Positions 8,843-16,806 of a DNA stretch of 46,599 nt are shown here, one piece after another (position 1 is the first letter of the stretch; every line of letters starts with the position of its first letter). The stretch comes from an uncultured Clostridia bacterium (GTDB lineage: Bacteria > Bacillota > Clostridia > RGIG6154): positions 1-46,599 of the forward strand of contig CAKSDT010000002.1 of assembly GCA_934446135.1 (NCBI GenBank), read 5' to 3'. A program made the translations under genes and the position numbers. Under the pieces are notes generated by a model. That model saw only the letters and a list, made by a program, of their open reading frames with translations, ran no database searches and had not been told where the DNA came from.

Positions 8843-9560
8843 AAAAATCTTCTCCGCTGATTGCCGCAACCGCAACAACAATTGATTTTGCATTTGAAGC
8901 CTTAAGTGCCTGTATACAAGCCTCGGCAGTTGCACCGGTTGTATACACATCATCCACAAGAAGAATGTTCATTCCGTCAAGCATTACTCTGGGAACTATC
9001 GAGTTTTTCAGGTTTGTTTTTCTCTCTTTGTACGAAAGAGAACTTTGCGGTACAGTATCCCTTATTTTTACGAGGGCATCTGTAACAGGTACATCTAAAA
9101 GTTTGGAAAGTTCATATGCAATAAGTTTTGCCTGATTGTAACCTCTCTGTTTGAATCGCTGGTAACTTATCGGTGCGTATACAATTGTGTCAAAATTTTC
9201 TTTTTCGGGTAGTTTTTCAATTCTGTCAAAAATCATTTTTGCAAGCGATTCCGAATAGCAGGATTTGCCTCTGAACTTCAGATTTAAAATTGCATTTTTT
9301 ATTGATGCTCCGTATTTCGATACGCCGATTAAGTATTTGAACATGAATTTCTCTCCGCTGCAATATGCACAGTAAGGTGCTTTGCACATAATGTCAAGCG
9401 GTTTAAGGCATGCAGGACAAATTCTCTGCTCAATAAAATATAAATTCTCAAGACAACTTCTGCACAGATACGGCTTCTTTGATGAAATCCGAAGAATTTT
9501 ACCGCAACTTATACATTGCGGCGGAGATATTAATTTTTTAAACCAACTGTCTTCTCTCAT
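8817..9560 (-). CDS. comF: ComF family phosphoribosyltransferase-like protein
   Basis: A 247-residue protein with an N-terminal zinc-binding region of four Cys pairs (CISCGKIL, LCRSC, CPAC, YCAYC) and a C-terminal phosphoribosyltransferase domain with the PRPP loop LLVDDVYTTGAT. In naturally transformable bacteria ComF helps move single-stranded DNA inward with ComFA and PriA; many Clostridia carry it without known competence. The start overlaps the stop of recD2 by four bases, so the two DNA-processing genes are translationally coupled. Confidence 0.88.
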   Translation of the reverse strand: MREDSWFKKLISPPQCISCGKILRISSKKPYLCRSCLENLYFIEQRICPACLKPLDIMCKAPYCAYCSGEKFMFKYLIGVSKYGASIKNAILNLKFRGKSCYSESLAKMIFDRIEKLPEKENFDTIVYAPISYQRFKQRGYNQAKLIAYELSKLLDVPVTDALVKIRDTVPQSSLSYKERKTNLKNSIVPRVMLDGMNILLVDDVYTTGATAEACIQALKASNAKSIVVAVAAISGEDFYDGKNNII

Positions 9561-11755
9561 TGATACATCAGTCTTTCTTTAAGTCCGGAAAATCTTCTGA
9601 CTTCACTGTTATTTTTTATCATTTGTTCAAGTATTAACTTGTTTCCCACAAGAATAACAAGTTTTTTCGCTCTTGTAACTGCTGTATAAAGCAAGTTTCT
9701 GCACATAAGGGATGGGGGCGATTTGAAAAGGGGCATAATTACCACCGGAAATTCGCTTCCCTGACTTTTGTGAATTGTTGTTGCATAACACATTTCAAGT
9801 TCGGAAGCCGAACCAAAATCGTATTCTGCTATTCTGTTATCGTCAAATTCAACTGTTATTCTGTCATATTCATCATCAATATCACGGATTATTCCCATAT
9901 CGCCGTTAAAAAGTCCCATTCCTTTAATGCTTCCATGCTGGGTCCATTCAATATCATAATTGTTTTTGATTTGCATAACTTTGTCATTTATTCTGAAAAC
10001 CGTTTCACCAAGGGACTTTTCAGGCTTAAATTCACTGTGCGGATTTAAAACTTGCTGAAGTTCTTTGTTTAAAGTGTTTACACCAACGGTGCTTTTTCTC
10101 ATCGGAGTAAGCACCTGTATATCGGTAAATGGACTTAAATTGTAAGTTTTCGGCAGCCTTGACATACAAAGTTCCGAAATCGTGTTCACTATTTCTTCGG
10201 GGGTTTCTCTCGGCATAAAGAAGAAATCTTTTCCCTTGATGTTAAGATTGGGCATAAGTCCGTTATTTATTCTGTGAGCATTAATTACTATCATGCTTTG
10301 TTCTTCCTGACGGAAAATTTCGGTAAGTCTTTCTACAATTATTCCGTCGCTTTCTATTATATCACGCAGAACATTTCCGGGGCCTACGGACGGCAACTGG
10401 TCCGAGTCGCCTACCATTATAAGGGTTGTCCCCGGGGCAATTGCCTTTAAAAGAGAATTGAAAAGCAAAATATCAACCATTGACATTTCGTCAACAATTA
10501 TCACTTGTGCCTCTATCGGATTTGTCTCATTTCGCATAAAGACCTGAGAATCGCCTTCTGCATTAAATCCTGTTTCTAAAAGCCTGTGAATTGTTTTTGC
10601 GTCTTTTCCGGTGATTTCGGCCATTCTTTTTGCTGCTCTGCCTGTAGGTGCAGCAAGAATGACAGATTTTCCTCTAAGTTCCATTGCTTTTATTATAATA
10701 TTGATAATAGTTGTTTTACCTGTTCCGGGACCGCCGGTTATAACCATAACCGGGCAGGTTAGGGCTGAAATAACTGCATTTTTTTGTTTTTCTTCCAAAG
10801 TTATGCCTGAGAGTTTTTGTGCCTTGTCAACTATTTTTAATATTTCATTGTCAACAGAACGGGGAGGAACTGAATTTAAACTTTTAAGTCTGTATGCCGC
10901 ATTTACTTCGGCAATATGAAGAGGAACACTGTATATTCTTGATACATTTCCGTCAGATTCGGAGATGACTGATTTTTCAAATATAAGTGATGATAAGGCA
11001 TTTGAAATTAAATCTTTGTCGACTCTAAGCATCTCAGCCGTTTTATTTATGAGATAATCAGAGGGCATAAATGTGTTCCCCGATGACATTGCATTTTCAT
11101 TCAGCACAAATGTTATTGCAGATTTAAGTCTTTCGGGGTCTGCCGCATCAAATCCGAGTTTAAAGGCAAGATTGTCTGATGTTTTAAAACCTATTCCGTG
11201 AATATCTTTTGCCAGTATATACGGGTTTTTCTTTATTCTGTCTATTGCATTTCCGCCGTATTTTTTATATACTTTGCCGGCAAAATTTGCCGAAATTCCG
11301 TTATCCTGCAAAAAAATTGCAAGATTTCTCATTCCGAATTGTTTTATGTATTCGTTTCCTATTTCATATGCTTTTTTAAGGCTTATTCCTTTTATTTCCG
11401 CAAGTTTTTCGGGGTTTGTTTCAATAATTGTTAAAGCATCTTCGCCGAATTTGTCAACAATTTTAGATGCCGTTGCACTCCTTATACCTTTTATAAGGCC
11501 CGAAGAAAGATATTTATAAATTGAATCTATTGTAACGGGCGGTGATTTTATAAAAGATGAAACTGCAAACTGTTTTCCGTAAACAGGGTGGCTTGTGTAT
11601 TCCCCCTCAAATGTTACGGTTTCGCCCTCGGACAAATACGGGAGAATTCCGACGCAAGTTATAAGTACTGCGTTTGAGTCTATATCACAAACGCAGTAAC
11701 CGTTATCTTCATTATAAAAAATTATTTCTTCAACTGTTCCCGATATTTTTTCCAT
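9557..11755 (-). CDS. recD2: RecD2-type 5'-3' DNA helicase
   Basis: A 732-residue SF1B helicase of the stand-alone RecD2 class. The N-terminal OB-like domain and tandem helix-hairpin-helix region (about 70-200) are followed by the helicase core with Walker A GGPGTGKTT, Walker B VDEMSMVD, motif III GDSDQLPSVGPG, LTEIFRQ and the C-terminal TTIHKSQGSEFP. RecD2 unwinds DNA 5' to 3' and acts in mismatch repair or replication fork maintenance rather than in RecBCD. GGAG lies nine bases before the ATG, within the end of the preceding small gene (26-base overlap). Confidence 0.94.
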   Translation of the reverse strand: MEKISGTVEEIIFYNEDNGYCVCDIDSNAVLITCVGILPYLSEGETVTFEGEYTSHPVYGKQFAVSSFIKSPPVTIDSIYKYLSSGLIKGIRSATASKIVDKFGEDALTIIETNPEKLAEIKGISLKKAYEIGNEYIKQFGMRNLAIFLQDNGISANFAGKVYKKYGGNAIDRIKKNPYILAKDIHGIGFKTSDNLAFKLGFDAADPERLKSAITFVLNENAMSSGNTFMPSDYLINKTAEMLRVDKDLISNALSSLIFEKSVISESDGNVSRIYSVPLHIAEVNAAYRLKSLNSVPPRSVDNEILKIVDKAQKLSGITLEEKQKNAVISALTCPVMVITGGPGTGKTTIINIIIKAMELRGKSVILAAPTGRAAKRMAEITGKDAKTIHRLLETGFNAEGDSQVFMRNETNPIEAQVIIVDEMSMVDILLFNSLLKAIAPGTTLIMVGDSDQLPSVGPGNVLRDIIESDGIIVERLTEIFRQEEQSMIVINAHRINNGLMPNLNIKGKDFFFMPRETPEEIVNTISELCMSRLPKTYNLSPFTDIQVLTPMRKSTVGVNTLNKELQQVLNPHSEFKPEKSLGETVFRINDKVMQIKNNYDIEWTQHGSIKGMGLFNGDMGIIRDIDDEYDRITVEFDDNRIAEYDFGSASELEMCYATTIHKSQGSEFPVVIMPLFKSPPSLMCRNLLYTAVTRAKKLVILVGNKLILEQMIKNNSEVRRFSGLKERLMYQ

Positions 11756-12053
11756 TTTTTTCTCCGTTAATTATTTCTGAAAATTCCTGATTTGTAACAA
11801 CTTTAAAATCAGGATAGGATTCTTCAAGTATTTTATATTCATTCTCTTCATTTTCCGCAACAATGTAAATTTTCAGCGGGTATTTTCTCAGTATGTAAAG
11901 CATTTCTTTAATCTCGGAAAAACTTGCTTCTGTTTTGATAACAGTTGCGGTGAGGTCTTTTACTGTGTTTTTTCTGAGCATCTCCCAAAAGAACAAAAGA
12001 AATTCAACAATTCCGAATACTGTAAAAAAATACAATATGATTTGTCTTACCAT
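11730..12053 (-). CDS. Small single-pass membrane protein, unknown function
   Basis: A 107-residue protein I cannot assign to a family. Residues about 3-23 (IILYFFTVFGIVEFLLFFW) form one hydrophobic helix, followed by a basic stretch and a roughly 75-residue soluble domain rich in Glu and Lys with alternating strand/helix pattern (IYIVAENEENEYKILEESYP). The start at ATG 12053 is preferred because GGAGG lies eight bases upstream; the longer frame from GTG 12068 would contain that ribosome site. It lies between rsmI and recD2 and overlaps recD2 by 26 bases, so it is very likely a real gene. Confidence 0.75.
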   Translation of the reverse strand: MVRQIILYFFTVFGIVEFLLFFWEMLRKNTVKDLTATVIKTEASFSEIKEMLYILRKYPLKIYIVAENEENEYKILEESYPDFKVVTNQEFSEIINGEKNGKNIGNS

Positions 12054-12096
12054 AACTAAAGCCTCCACTTTATATTATGATAAATTGCGAGGTATG

Positions 12097-12930
12097 TTAA
12101 TTCTTAATAATGAGATTGTAAACCCGCCTTTTTTGGACTTCATATTTAATAGCGGTTTCTTTTATTGCACTTTTCTTATCAACGCCCTGCTCTATTAAAG
12201 CATTAACCCGGCTTACCAAAAATTCATCAGTAATCTCATCAGTTGTTTTGGGTTTGGTAAATCCCTCCACAACAAGCACATATTCACCTTTCGGCGGCAC
12301 CTCGTCAAACATAACCGCCGCATCTTTTAAATTTGTGCGGATAACGGTTTCGTGTATTTTTGTTATCTCCTTTACAAGAGATATTCTTCTGTCACCCAAA
12401 ACTGAATAAAGGTCTTTTAATGTTGCTCTTAGTTTGTGCGGTGCCTCGTGAAATATAAGCGTTTCGGTATGGGTTTTTATGTCTTCAAGATGATTAAGTC
12501 TTGATGTCTTGTTTACCGATAAAAAGCCCTCAAAAGAAAACCTTCCGGTAGGAAGACCCGAAACGATTAAAGCCTGGACAAATGCACATGGACCCGGAAT
12601 AGGGACAACATCGATAGAAAGTTCTCCGCAAAGTACAACCAAATCTTCTCCCGGGTCTGAAATTGCCGGAGTTCCGGCGTCTGTTACCAGTGCACAGTTT
12701 TCTCCGTTTAATATTTTTTCGGCAATGATTTCCCCCCGTTCTCTTTTGTTATGTTCAAAATAACTTATCATATTTTTCTTAATACCGAAATGATTTAGAA
12801 GTTTTAGGGTGTGCCTTGTATCTTCTGCTGCAATAAAATCAACATCGTTTAAAGTTTTAAGAGCCCTTTCGGATATGTCGCTTAAATTACCGATAGGGGT
12901 TGCAACTAAGTATAATTTTCCTTTTTCCAT
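12097..12930 (-). CDS. rsmI: 16S rRNA (cytidine(1402)-2'-O)-methyltransferase RsmI
   Basis: A 277-residue tetrapyrrole-methylase fold enzyme that 2'-O-methylates C1402 in the ribosomal decoding centre using SAM. Recognisable segments are VATPIGNLSDIS at the N-terminus, AAEDTRHTLKLL, VTDAGTPAISDPG and IPGPCAFVQAL. It follows trmN6 by one base. The pair corresponds to yabB and yabC near holB-yaaT in Bacillus, so the synteny supports the assignment. Confidence 0.95.
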   Translation of the reverse strand: MEKGKLYLVATPIGNLSDISERALKTLNDVDFIAAEDTRHTLKLLNHFGIKKNMISYFEHNKRERGEIIAEKILNGENCALVTDAGTPAISDPGEDLVVLCGELSIDVVPIPGPCAFVQALIVSGLPTGRFSFEGFLSVNKTSRLNHLEDIKTHTETLIFHEAPHKLRATLKDLYSVLGDRRISLVKEITKIHETVIRTNLKDAAVMFDEVPPKGEYVLVVEGFTKPKTTDEITDEFLVSRVNALIEQGVDKKSAIKETAIKYEVQKRRVYNLIIKN

Positions 12931-12931
12931 A

Positions 12932-13663
12932 TTAATTTTCCTTAGATTTACTGTAAAGTGTTTTTATGTGAGCGGTATAATTACCGTTGTTGTCATATAT
13001 AAGTATAGGTTTTTCAAATTTAAGTCCCGGATTTCCGCCTTTTGAACCTTCAAGCAAAATAAGACAGGGCGGAAGTCCCTCTTTTGAAGAAACCGTTTGT
13101 ATTCTTTTCGGTTCAATTCCGTATTCTTTAAATGTGTAAATGAGTTCAGCCATCCTCTCGGGTTTGTGAACCATAGAAAGTTTTCCCGACGGCTTTAAAA
13201 TTCTTGAAGACTGCCTTACAATATCGGAAAGTGTGCATAAAACTTCGTGTCTTGCAATTTTAAGTGCATCATCGGGGTTTATTATTCCTCCGCCCAACGG
13301 TTTGTATGGCGGATTGCAGGTAATATAATCAAAAGTATTTCCCTTAAATATTGTATTATCGTTGATGTCACCCTCTATTATTTCAACAAGTTCGTCTAAA
13401 GAATTCAGAGCAACATTTTTTTTAGCAAGAGAGTATGACCTTTTCTGAACTTCAATACCGATAATTTTTTTTGCATATACCTTTGCGGTCAACAGGAGCG
13501 GAATTATTCCGTTTCCGGTTCCGATATCCAAAATCAAGGCGTTTTTATTAGGTTTTGCAAAGTTGGCAAGAAGAACTGAGTCTGTTCCGAAACAAAAAAG
13601 ACTTGGGTCCTGCATAATTTTAAGATTATTTATTTGTAAATCATCAGTTCGTAAATTGTTCAT
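12932..13663 (-). CDS. trmN6: tRNA1(Val) (adenine(37)-N6)-methyltransferase family protein (TrmN6/YabB)
   Basis: A 243-residue SAM-dependent methyltransferase with SAM loop LDIGTGNGIIPLLL (about residues 44-57), a following acidic residue in GIEVQKRS, and the N6-adenine-type catalytic motif NPPY (in CNPPYKPLGGG). The N-terminal QDPSLFCFGTDSVLLANF is characteristic of the YfiC/YabB group. The tRNA target is inferred from E. coli. It is downstream of the ferredoxin gene, separated from it by a hairpin. Confidence 0.85.
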   Translation of the reverse strand: MNNLRTDDLQINNLKIMQDPSLFCFGTDSVLLANFAKPNKNALILDIGTGNGIIPLLLTAKVYAKKIIGIEVQKRSYSLAKKNVALNSLDELVEIIEGDINDNTIFKGNTFDYITCNPPYKPLGGGIINPDDALKIARHEVLCTLSDIVRQSSRILKPSGKLSMVHKPERMAELIYTFKEYGIEPKRIQTVSSKEGLPPCLILLEGSKGGNPGLKFEKPILIYDNNGNYTAHIKTLYSKSKEN

Positions 13664-13683
13664 ATAAAACCGCCGTTTCAGTA

Positions 13684-13715
13684 AAAAAGCGATGACAATT
13701 CTGCCATCGCTTTTT
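13684..13715 (-). terminator. Hairpin terminator after the ferredoxin gene
   Basis: Arms 13684-13694 and 13705-13715 pair over 11 bases (core GCGATG/CATCGC) around a 10-base loop, with runs of A and T on the outside, so it can work on either strand. It sits between the ferredoxin stop and trmN6. The downstream genes would then need readthrough or their own promoter. Confidence 0.7.
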
Positions 13716-13726
13716 AGAATTAAAAA

Positions 13727-13897
13727 TTATTCTTCAGACGGAGCACCTACAGGACAAACACCTGCACAAGCGCCGCAGCTTATACATTCGTCAGCATTGA
13801 TAACATATTTTGAATCACCTGCTGAAATAGCAGATACAGGACATTCGCCTTCGCAAGCACCGCAGCTAACGCATTCATCAGAAATTACATATGCCAT
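13727..13897 (-). CDS. 2[4Fe-4S] ferredoxin
   Basis: A 56-residue clostridial-type ferredoxin that carries low-potential electrons between cytosolic enzymes. Two CxxCxxCxxxCP motifs are present, Cys 9, 12, 15, 19 and Cys 38, 41, 44, 48, each preceded by Asp-Glu, giving the usual two pseudo-symmetric halves. AGGAGG lies nine bases before the ATG. The short C-terminal tail PSEE is acidic. It is flanked by its own promoter (13962-13989) and terminator, so it looks like a separately expressed, probably abundant transcript inserted in the ricT-trmN6 neighbourhood. Confidence 0.95.
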   Translation of the reverse strand: MAYVISDECVSCGACEGECPVSAISAGDSKYVINADECISCGACAGVCPVGAPSEE

Positions 13898-13929
13898 TAT
13901 TTAACACCTCCTTCGAAATGTTTAAAAGT

Positions 13930-13950
13930 TGTTTTTGACGACCAAAAACA
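13930..13950 (-). promoter_or_regulatory. Inverted repeat in the ferredoxin leader
   Basis: An 8-base perfect inverted repeat, TGTTTTTG and CAAAAACA around ACGAC, lies about 5 bases downstream of the expected transcription start and about 33 bases before the ferredoxin ATG. It could be an operator or an mRNA-stabilising hairpin. Confidence 0.4.
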
Positions 13951-13961
13951 CTCTTTAGACT

Positions 13962-13989
13962 ATTGTACCATAAAAAATAATATTTGCAA
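13962..13989 (-). promoter_or_regulatory. Sigma-A promoter for the ferredoxin gene
   Basis: On the minus strand a -35 box TTGCAA (13984-13989) and -10 box TACAAT (13962-13967) are 16 bases apart, with TATGG just before the -10. It lies in the gap after ricT. Confidence 0.65.
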
Positions 13990-14004
13990 GAGTTTTTTTA
14001 TATT

Positions 14005-14874
14005 TTATTCTTCCAAATTTTTAAACATTTTCATTTCTTCGGCATTAACCTTGATTTCGGCATTTTTTATTATTTCCACATCACGCACATCAAAGGTTGA
14101 AAAAGCCGATTCATTTTTGTCATTTTTAATTTCAACCATAAGTTTTCCCCTTAAGAGATTGACATCTGTCACTGTTCCTTTGCCTAACGGCGTTTTTACA
14201 AGAGAACCTTTTGACGGAGTTGTTTTTAACAAATCTTCATATGCTTCCTGTTCATATTTAAGGCAGCACATAAGTCTTGAGCAGGTGCCGGATATTTTAG
14301 TCGGATTAAGTGAAAGATTTTGTTCTTTTGCCATTTTAATTGAAACGGGTTCAAAGTTACCCATATATGAAGAACAGCAAAGTTTTCTGCCGCATATACC
14401 GAGTCCTCCCACCATTTTTGCCTCGTCACGGACACCTATTTGTCTTAATTCAATTCTTGTTTTAAATACGGATGCCAAATCCTTAACAAGTTCTCTGAAA
14501 TCTACTCTGCCTTCAGATGTGAAGTAAAACAAGATCTTATTTTGGTCAAATGTGTATTCCACATCTATAAGTTTCATATCAAGATTATGCTTTTCAATTT
14601 TCTGGACGCATATGTCAAATGCCTTTTTTTCAAGTTCCTTATTTTTTTCGTTTTGTTTTATATCTTCATCGGATGCAATTCTCATTAGTGGTTTTAACGG
14701 GGATACAACCGAATTTTCATCAATTTCTGTATTGGCAATGGCAACTTCTCCTATTTCGACACCTCTCGATGTTTCAACTATTACGAAACTGCCTGTTTCA
14801 AGTTTATTTCCGCATGGGTCAAAATAATACACCTTACGCGATTTTTTAAATTTTACTCCTACTATTTCTATCAT
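14005..14874 (-). CDS. ricT: RicT/YaaT, PSP1-domain regulator of mRNA processing
   Basis: A 289-residue cytosolic protein with the PSP1 fold. The cysteine-rich centre, CGRKLCCSSY and GTCSRLMCCLKYE, matches the cluster-binding region of RicT. In Bacillus, RicT with RicA and RicF binds 4Fe-4S clusters and, with RNase Y, controls mRNA maturation, sporulation and biofilm. The start overlaps the holB end by 29 bases, the same holB-yaaT order as in Bacillus. RicA and RicF are not encoded in this window. Confidence 0.93.
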   Translation of the reverse strand: MIEIVGVKFKKSRKVYYFDPCGNKLETGSFVIVETSRGVEIGEVAIANTEIDENSVVSPLKPLMRIASDEDIKQNEKNKELEKKAFDICVQKIEKHNLDMKLIDVEYTFDQNKILFYFTSEGRVDFRELVKDLASVFKTRIELRQIGVRDEAKMVGGLGICGRKLCCSSYMGNFEPVSIKMAKEQNLSLNPTKISGTCSRLMCCLKYEQEAYEDLLKTTPSKGSLVKTPLGKGTVTDVNLLRGKLMVEIKNDKNESAFSTFDVRDVEIIKNAEIKVNAEEMKMFKNLEE

Positions 14875-15859
14875 AAAGTTCCTCCCTGATATTTATAAGA
14901 AAGTTTAAAACATTAAGTTTAAGAGACGCCCTTTTAACCGAAACATTATTATAACATTCGGTAATTCCCGAAATGAAATTTTCCAGGAAATCAGAACTGA
15001 ATTTTTCGGAAAGAGAAGTAAGTTCTTCCCACAAATCACTGTTTATGGCAAATTCTTTCTTAAATCCGTTCTTGATGCAGAGCATATCCCTTACTATAGT
15101 TTGTATATAAAGTATATTTGCACCAAAATCATCTTTGTTGTCAAAAAGATAGTCCGCGAAATCAAAGACTGCTGATTTTTCAGCGGAAAACACCCTGTCA
15201 AAAAACAAATAAAGTTTTCTCCGCATAGCGTAATCTCCGCCTTTTAAGAGCAAATCTTCGGCACCTGTTATACTTCCTTCGCAAAAATTTCCGCAAAAAA
15301 GAGCAAGTTCTTTCTTTTCGGGATACTTTTTAGCAAGGTAACTGCCGACCTCTTTTCCCGTCGGTATTCTCAACTTGTATTTTTTGAATCTTGAAAGAAC
15401 TGTGGGAAGCAAATCTTCTTCCTTGTCAGATACCATAATTATTGTGCAGTATTCAGGCGGTTGTTCCGTTACTTTTAAAAGTGCGTTTTGTGCCTGAACC
15501 GTAAGTTTAGAGGCGTCTTCAAATATGCAGACTTTATAATCTGAGATAAAAGGCACCGTTTCGACTTTTTTGATAAATTCTCTTATTTCATTAACGCCGA
15601 TTGTTTCTTTTGTCGCCGAAACTACAATTTTATCCGGGTGCGAACCGGCATTTGTTTTTGCACATGACGGACATCTCATACAAGCCTGTCCGTTTTCCTT
15701 AGAGTCGCACAAAATTGCATCGGAAACAGCGTGGGCAAGACAAAGACAGGTTTGCCTTTCTCCGCAAAACAATATTGCGTGTCCTAATGTACCATAAGAT
15801 ATGGACTGCCTTAAATCCGACACCAGAGAATCCTGCCATTTTACGGTGTTAAAATTCAA
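14846..15859 (-). CDS. holB: DNA polymerase III subunit delta' (HolB)
   Basis: A 337-residue AAA+ clamp-loader subunit. It shows the zinc site CMRCPSCAKTNAGSHPD, the sensor region VCIFEDASKLTVQAQNALLK, and VLSRF, but a Walker A loop without the catalytic lysine pattern (FCGERQTCL), as usual for delta'. I choose TTG 15859 as start because GGAGG lies nine bases upstream; a longer frame from 15895 would put this ribosome site inside the coding sequence. It is the first gene of the minus-strand block. Confidence 0.88.
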   Translation of the reverse strand: MNFNTVKWQDSLVSDLRQSISYGTLGHAILFCGERQTCLCLAHAVSDAILCDSKENGQACMRCPSCAKTNAGSHPDKIVVSATKETIGVNEIREFIKKVETVPFISDYKVCIFEDASKLTVQAQNALLKVTEQPPEYCTIIMVSDKEEDLLPTVLSRFKKYKLRIPTGKEVGSYLAKKYPEKKELALFCGNFCEGSITGAEDLLLKGGDYAMRRKLYLFFDRVFSAEKSAVFDFADYLFDNKDDFGANILYIQTIVRDMLCIKNGFKKEFAINSDLWEELTSLSEKFSSDFLENFISGITECYNNVSVKRASLKLNVLNFLINIREELYDRNSRSKI

Positions 15860-15922
15860 AACAAAATTCCTCCGTACAAATCGATTTTCAAACATATATT
15901 ATACAGAATTTTTCTTGTTTTG

Positions 15923-16699
15923 TCAATCTTGCATTGCCTCCGTGCGTTTTTGAGAATATTCCTTGGGCGAAATTCCAAAATGCTTTTTAAAACTTTTGGA
16001 AAAGTGAAATGTGTCGGAATATCCGGAAAGCGTTGCGGAGTCTGCCACACTTTTGCCTTGCTTTAAATATTTTTTGGCTTTTTCAAGCCTTACATTAATA
16101 AGGTAGTCCTGAATTGTAAATCCGGTTTTTTCTTTAAACAAACGGGTCATATATCTTCTGTCAAGCCCTATCATTGACGCGATTTCAGAAATCTTTACAT
16201 TTGTCATATAGTTTGAACGGATAAAGTTTTTAATCTGTTGCTCATAACCGGACGGTTTCTCGCTTTTGTCTATTATATGTGAAATTACTACATACAAAAG
16301 TCCCACAAGATATTCTTCACGGGATGAAGTAAATTCATCGGCATCCTGCATCTTAAGAAAAGTATCGTCTGAATAATCAATCACAGGTTTTTCAAGGCTT
16401 TTAAGTTTTTCTGCAATATTTCCGGTAAATCCAATCCAGATGTAATACCACGGGTCTTTTAAATCTGCGGTATATGTAGTTGTTTCGTCAGGATATATAA
16501 TAAATATCTGCCCTTCGTTTACAGGGTGTCTGCCGTCTTTGTTTATAAGAACGCCTTTTCCCTTTACTACATAGTGAATAAGATACTGGTCTCTTATTGA
16601 AGGACCGTAACTGTACTTTGGAGTGCAGACTTCATAACCGCATTGACGAACATTAAGTTCAGAATACTTTCTGTCTGTAAGTGCAATATCTTTTCGCAT
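15923..16699 (-). CDS. AraC family transcriptional regulator next to the GH4 gene
   Basis: A 258-residue regulator with an N-terminal cupin sugar-sensing domain (about residues 20-140, with YLIHYVVKGKGVL) and a C-terminal double helix-turn-helix (about 160-255, ending SKSFKKHFGISPKEYSQ). The start at 16699 is chosen over 16750 because AAAGGTGAG sits just upstream. It is divergent from the GH4 alpha-galactosidase, so it likely activates alpha-galactoside use in response to the sugar. Two 11-base direct repeats 21 bases apart overlap its own promoter, suggesting autoregulation. Confidence 0.88.
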   Translation of the reverse strand: MRKDIALTDRKYSELNVRQCGYEVCTPKYSYGPSIRDQYLIHYVVKGKGVLINKDGRHPVNEGQIFIIYPDETTTYTADLKDPWYYIWIGFTGNIAEKLKSLEKPVIDYSDDTFLKMQDADEFTSSREEYLVGLLYVVISHIIDKSEKPSGYEQQIKNFIRSNYMTNVKISEIASMIGLDRRYMTRLFKEKTGFTIQDYLINVRLEKAKKYLKQGKSVADSATLSGYSDTFHFSKSFKKHFGISPKEYSQKRTEAMQD

Positions 16700-16711
16700 A
16701 TAAATCTCACC

Positions 16712-16743
16712 TTTAGTTACATAATAACATATTTTAGTTACAT
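16712..16743 (-). promoter_or_regulatory. Direct repeats, probable AraC-type operator
   Basis: TTTAGTTACAT occurs at 16712-16722 and again at 16733-16743, exactly 21 bases apart (two helical turns), the usual geometry for the two half-sites bound by AraC-family proteins. They overlap the regulator's promoter. Confidence 0.55.
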
Positions 16744-16750
16744 TAGTCAA
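16721..16750 (-). promoter_or_regulatory. Promoter of the AraC regulator
   Basis: On the minus strand, TTGACT (16745-16750) and TATTAT (16721-16726) are 18 bases apart. The predicted start of transcription leaves a leader of only about 15 bases before the ATG. Confidence 0.5.
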
Positions 16751-16806
16751 TAGAATTTAATTTTCAACTGTGATATTATCATAGTAAAGAAAGGAAGATG
16801 AAACTT

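Noticed and set aside
13692..13904. Open frame on the plus strand over the ferredoxin gene
   Set aside because: It is the complement of the two cysteine-motif repeats of the ferredoxin on the minus strand and has no ribosome site.
14051..14827. Plus-strand open frames opposite ricT
   Set aside because: They are antisense shadows of ricT with no ribosome sites or recognisable domains.
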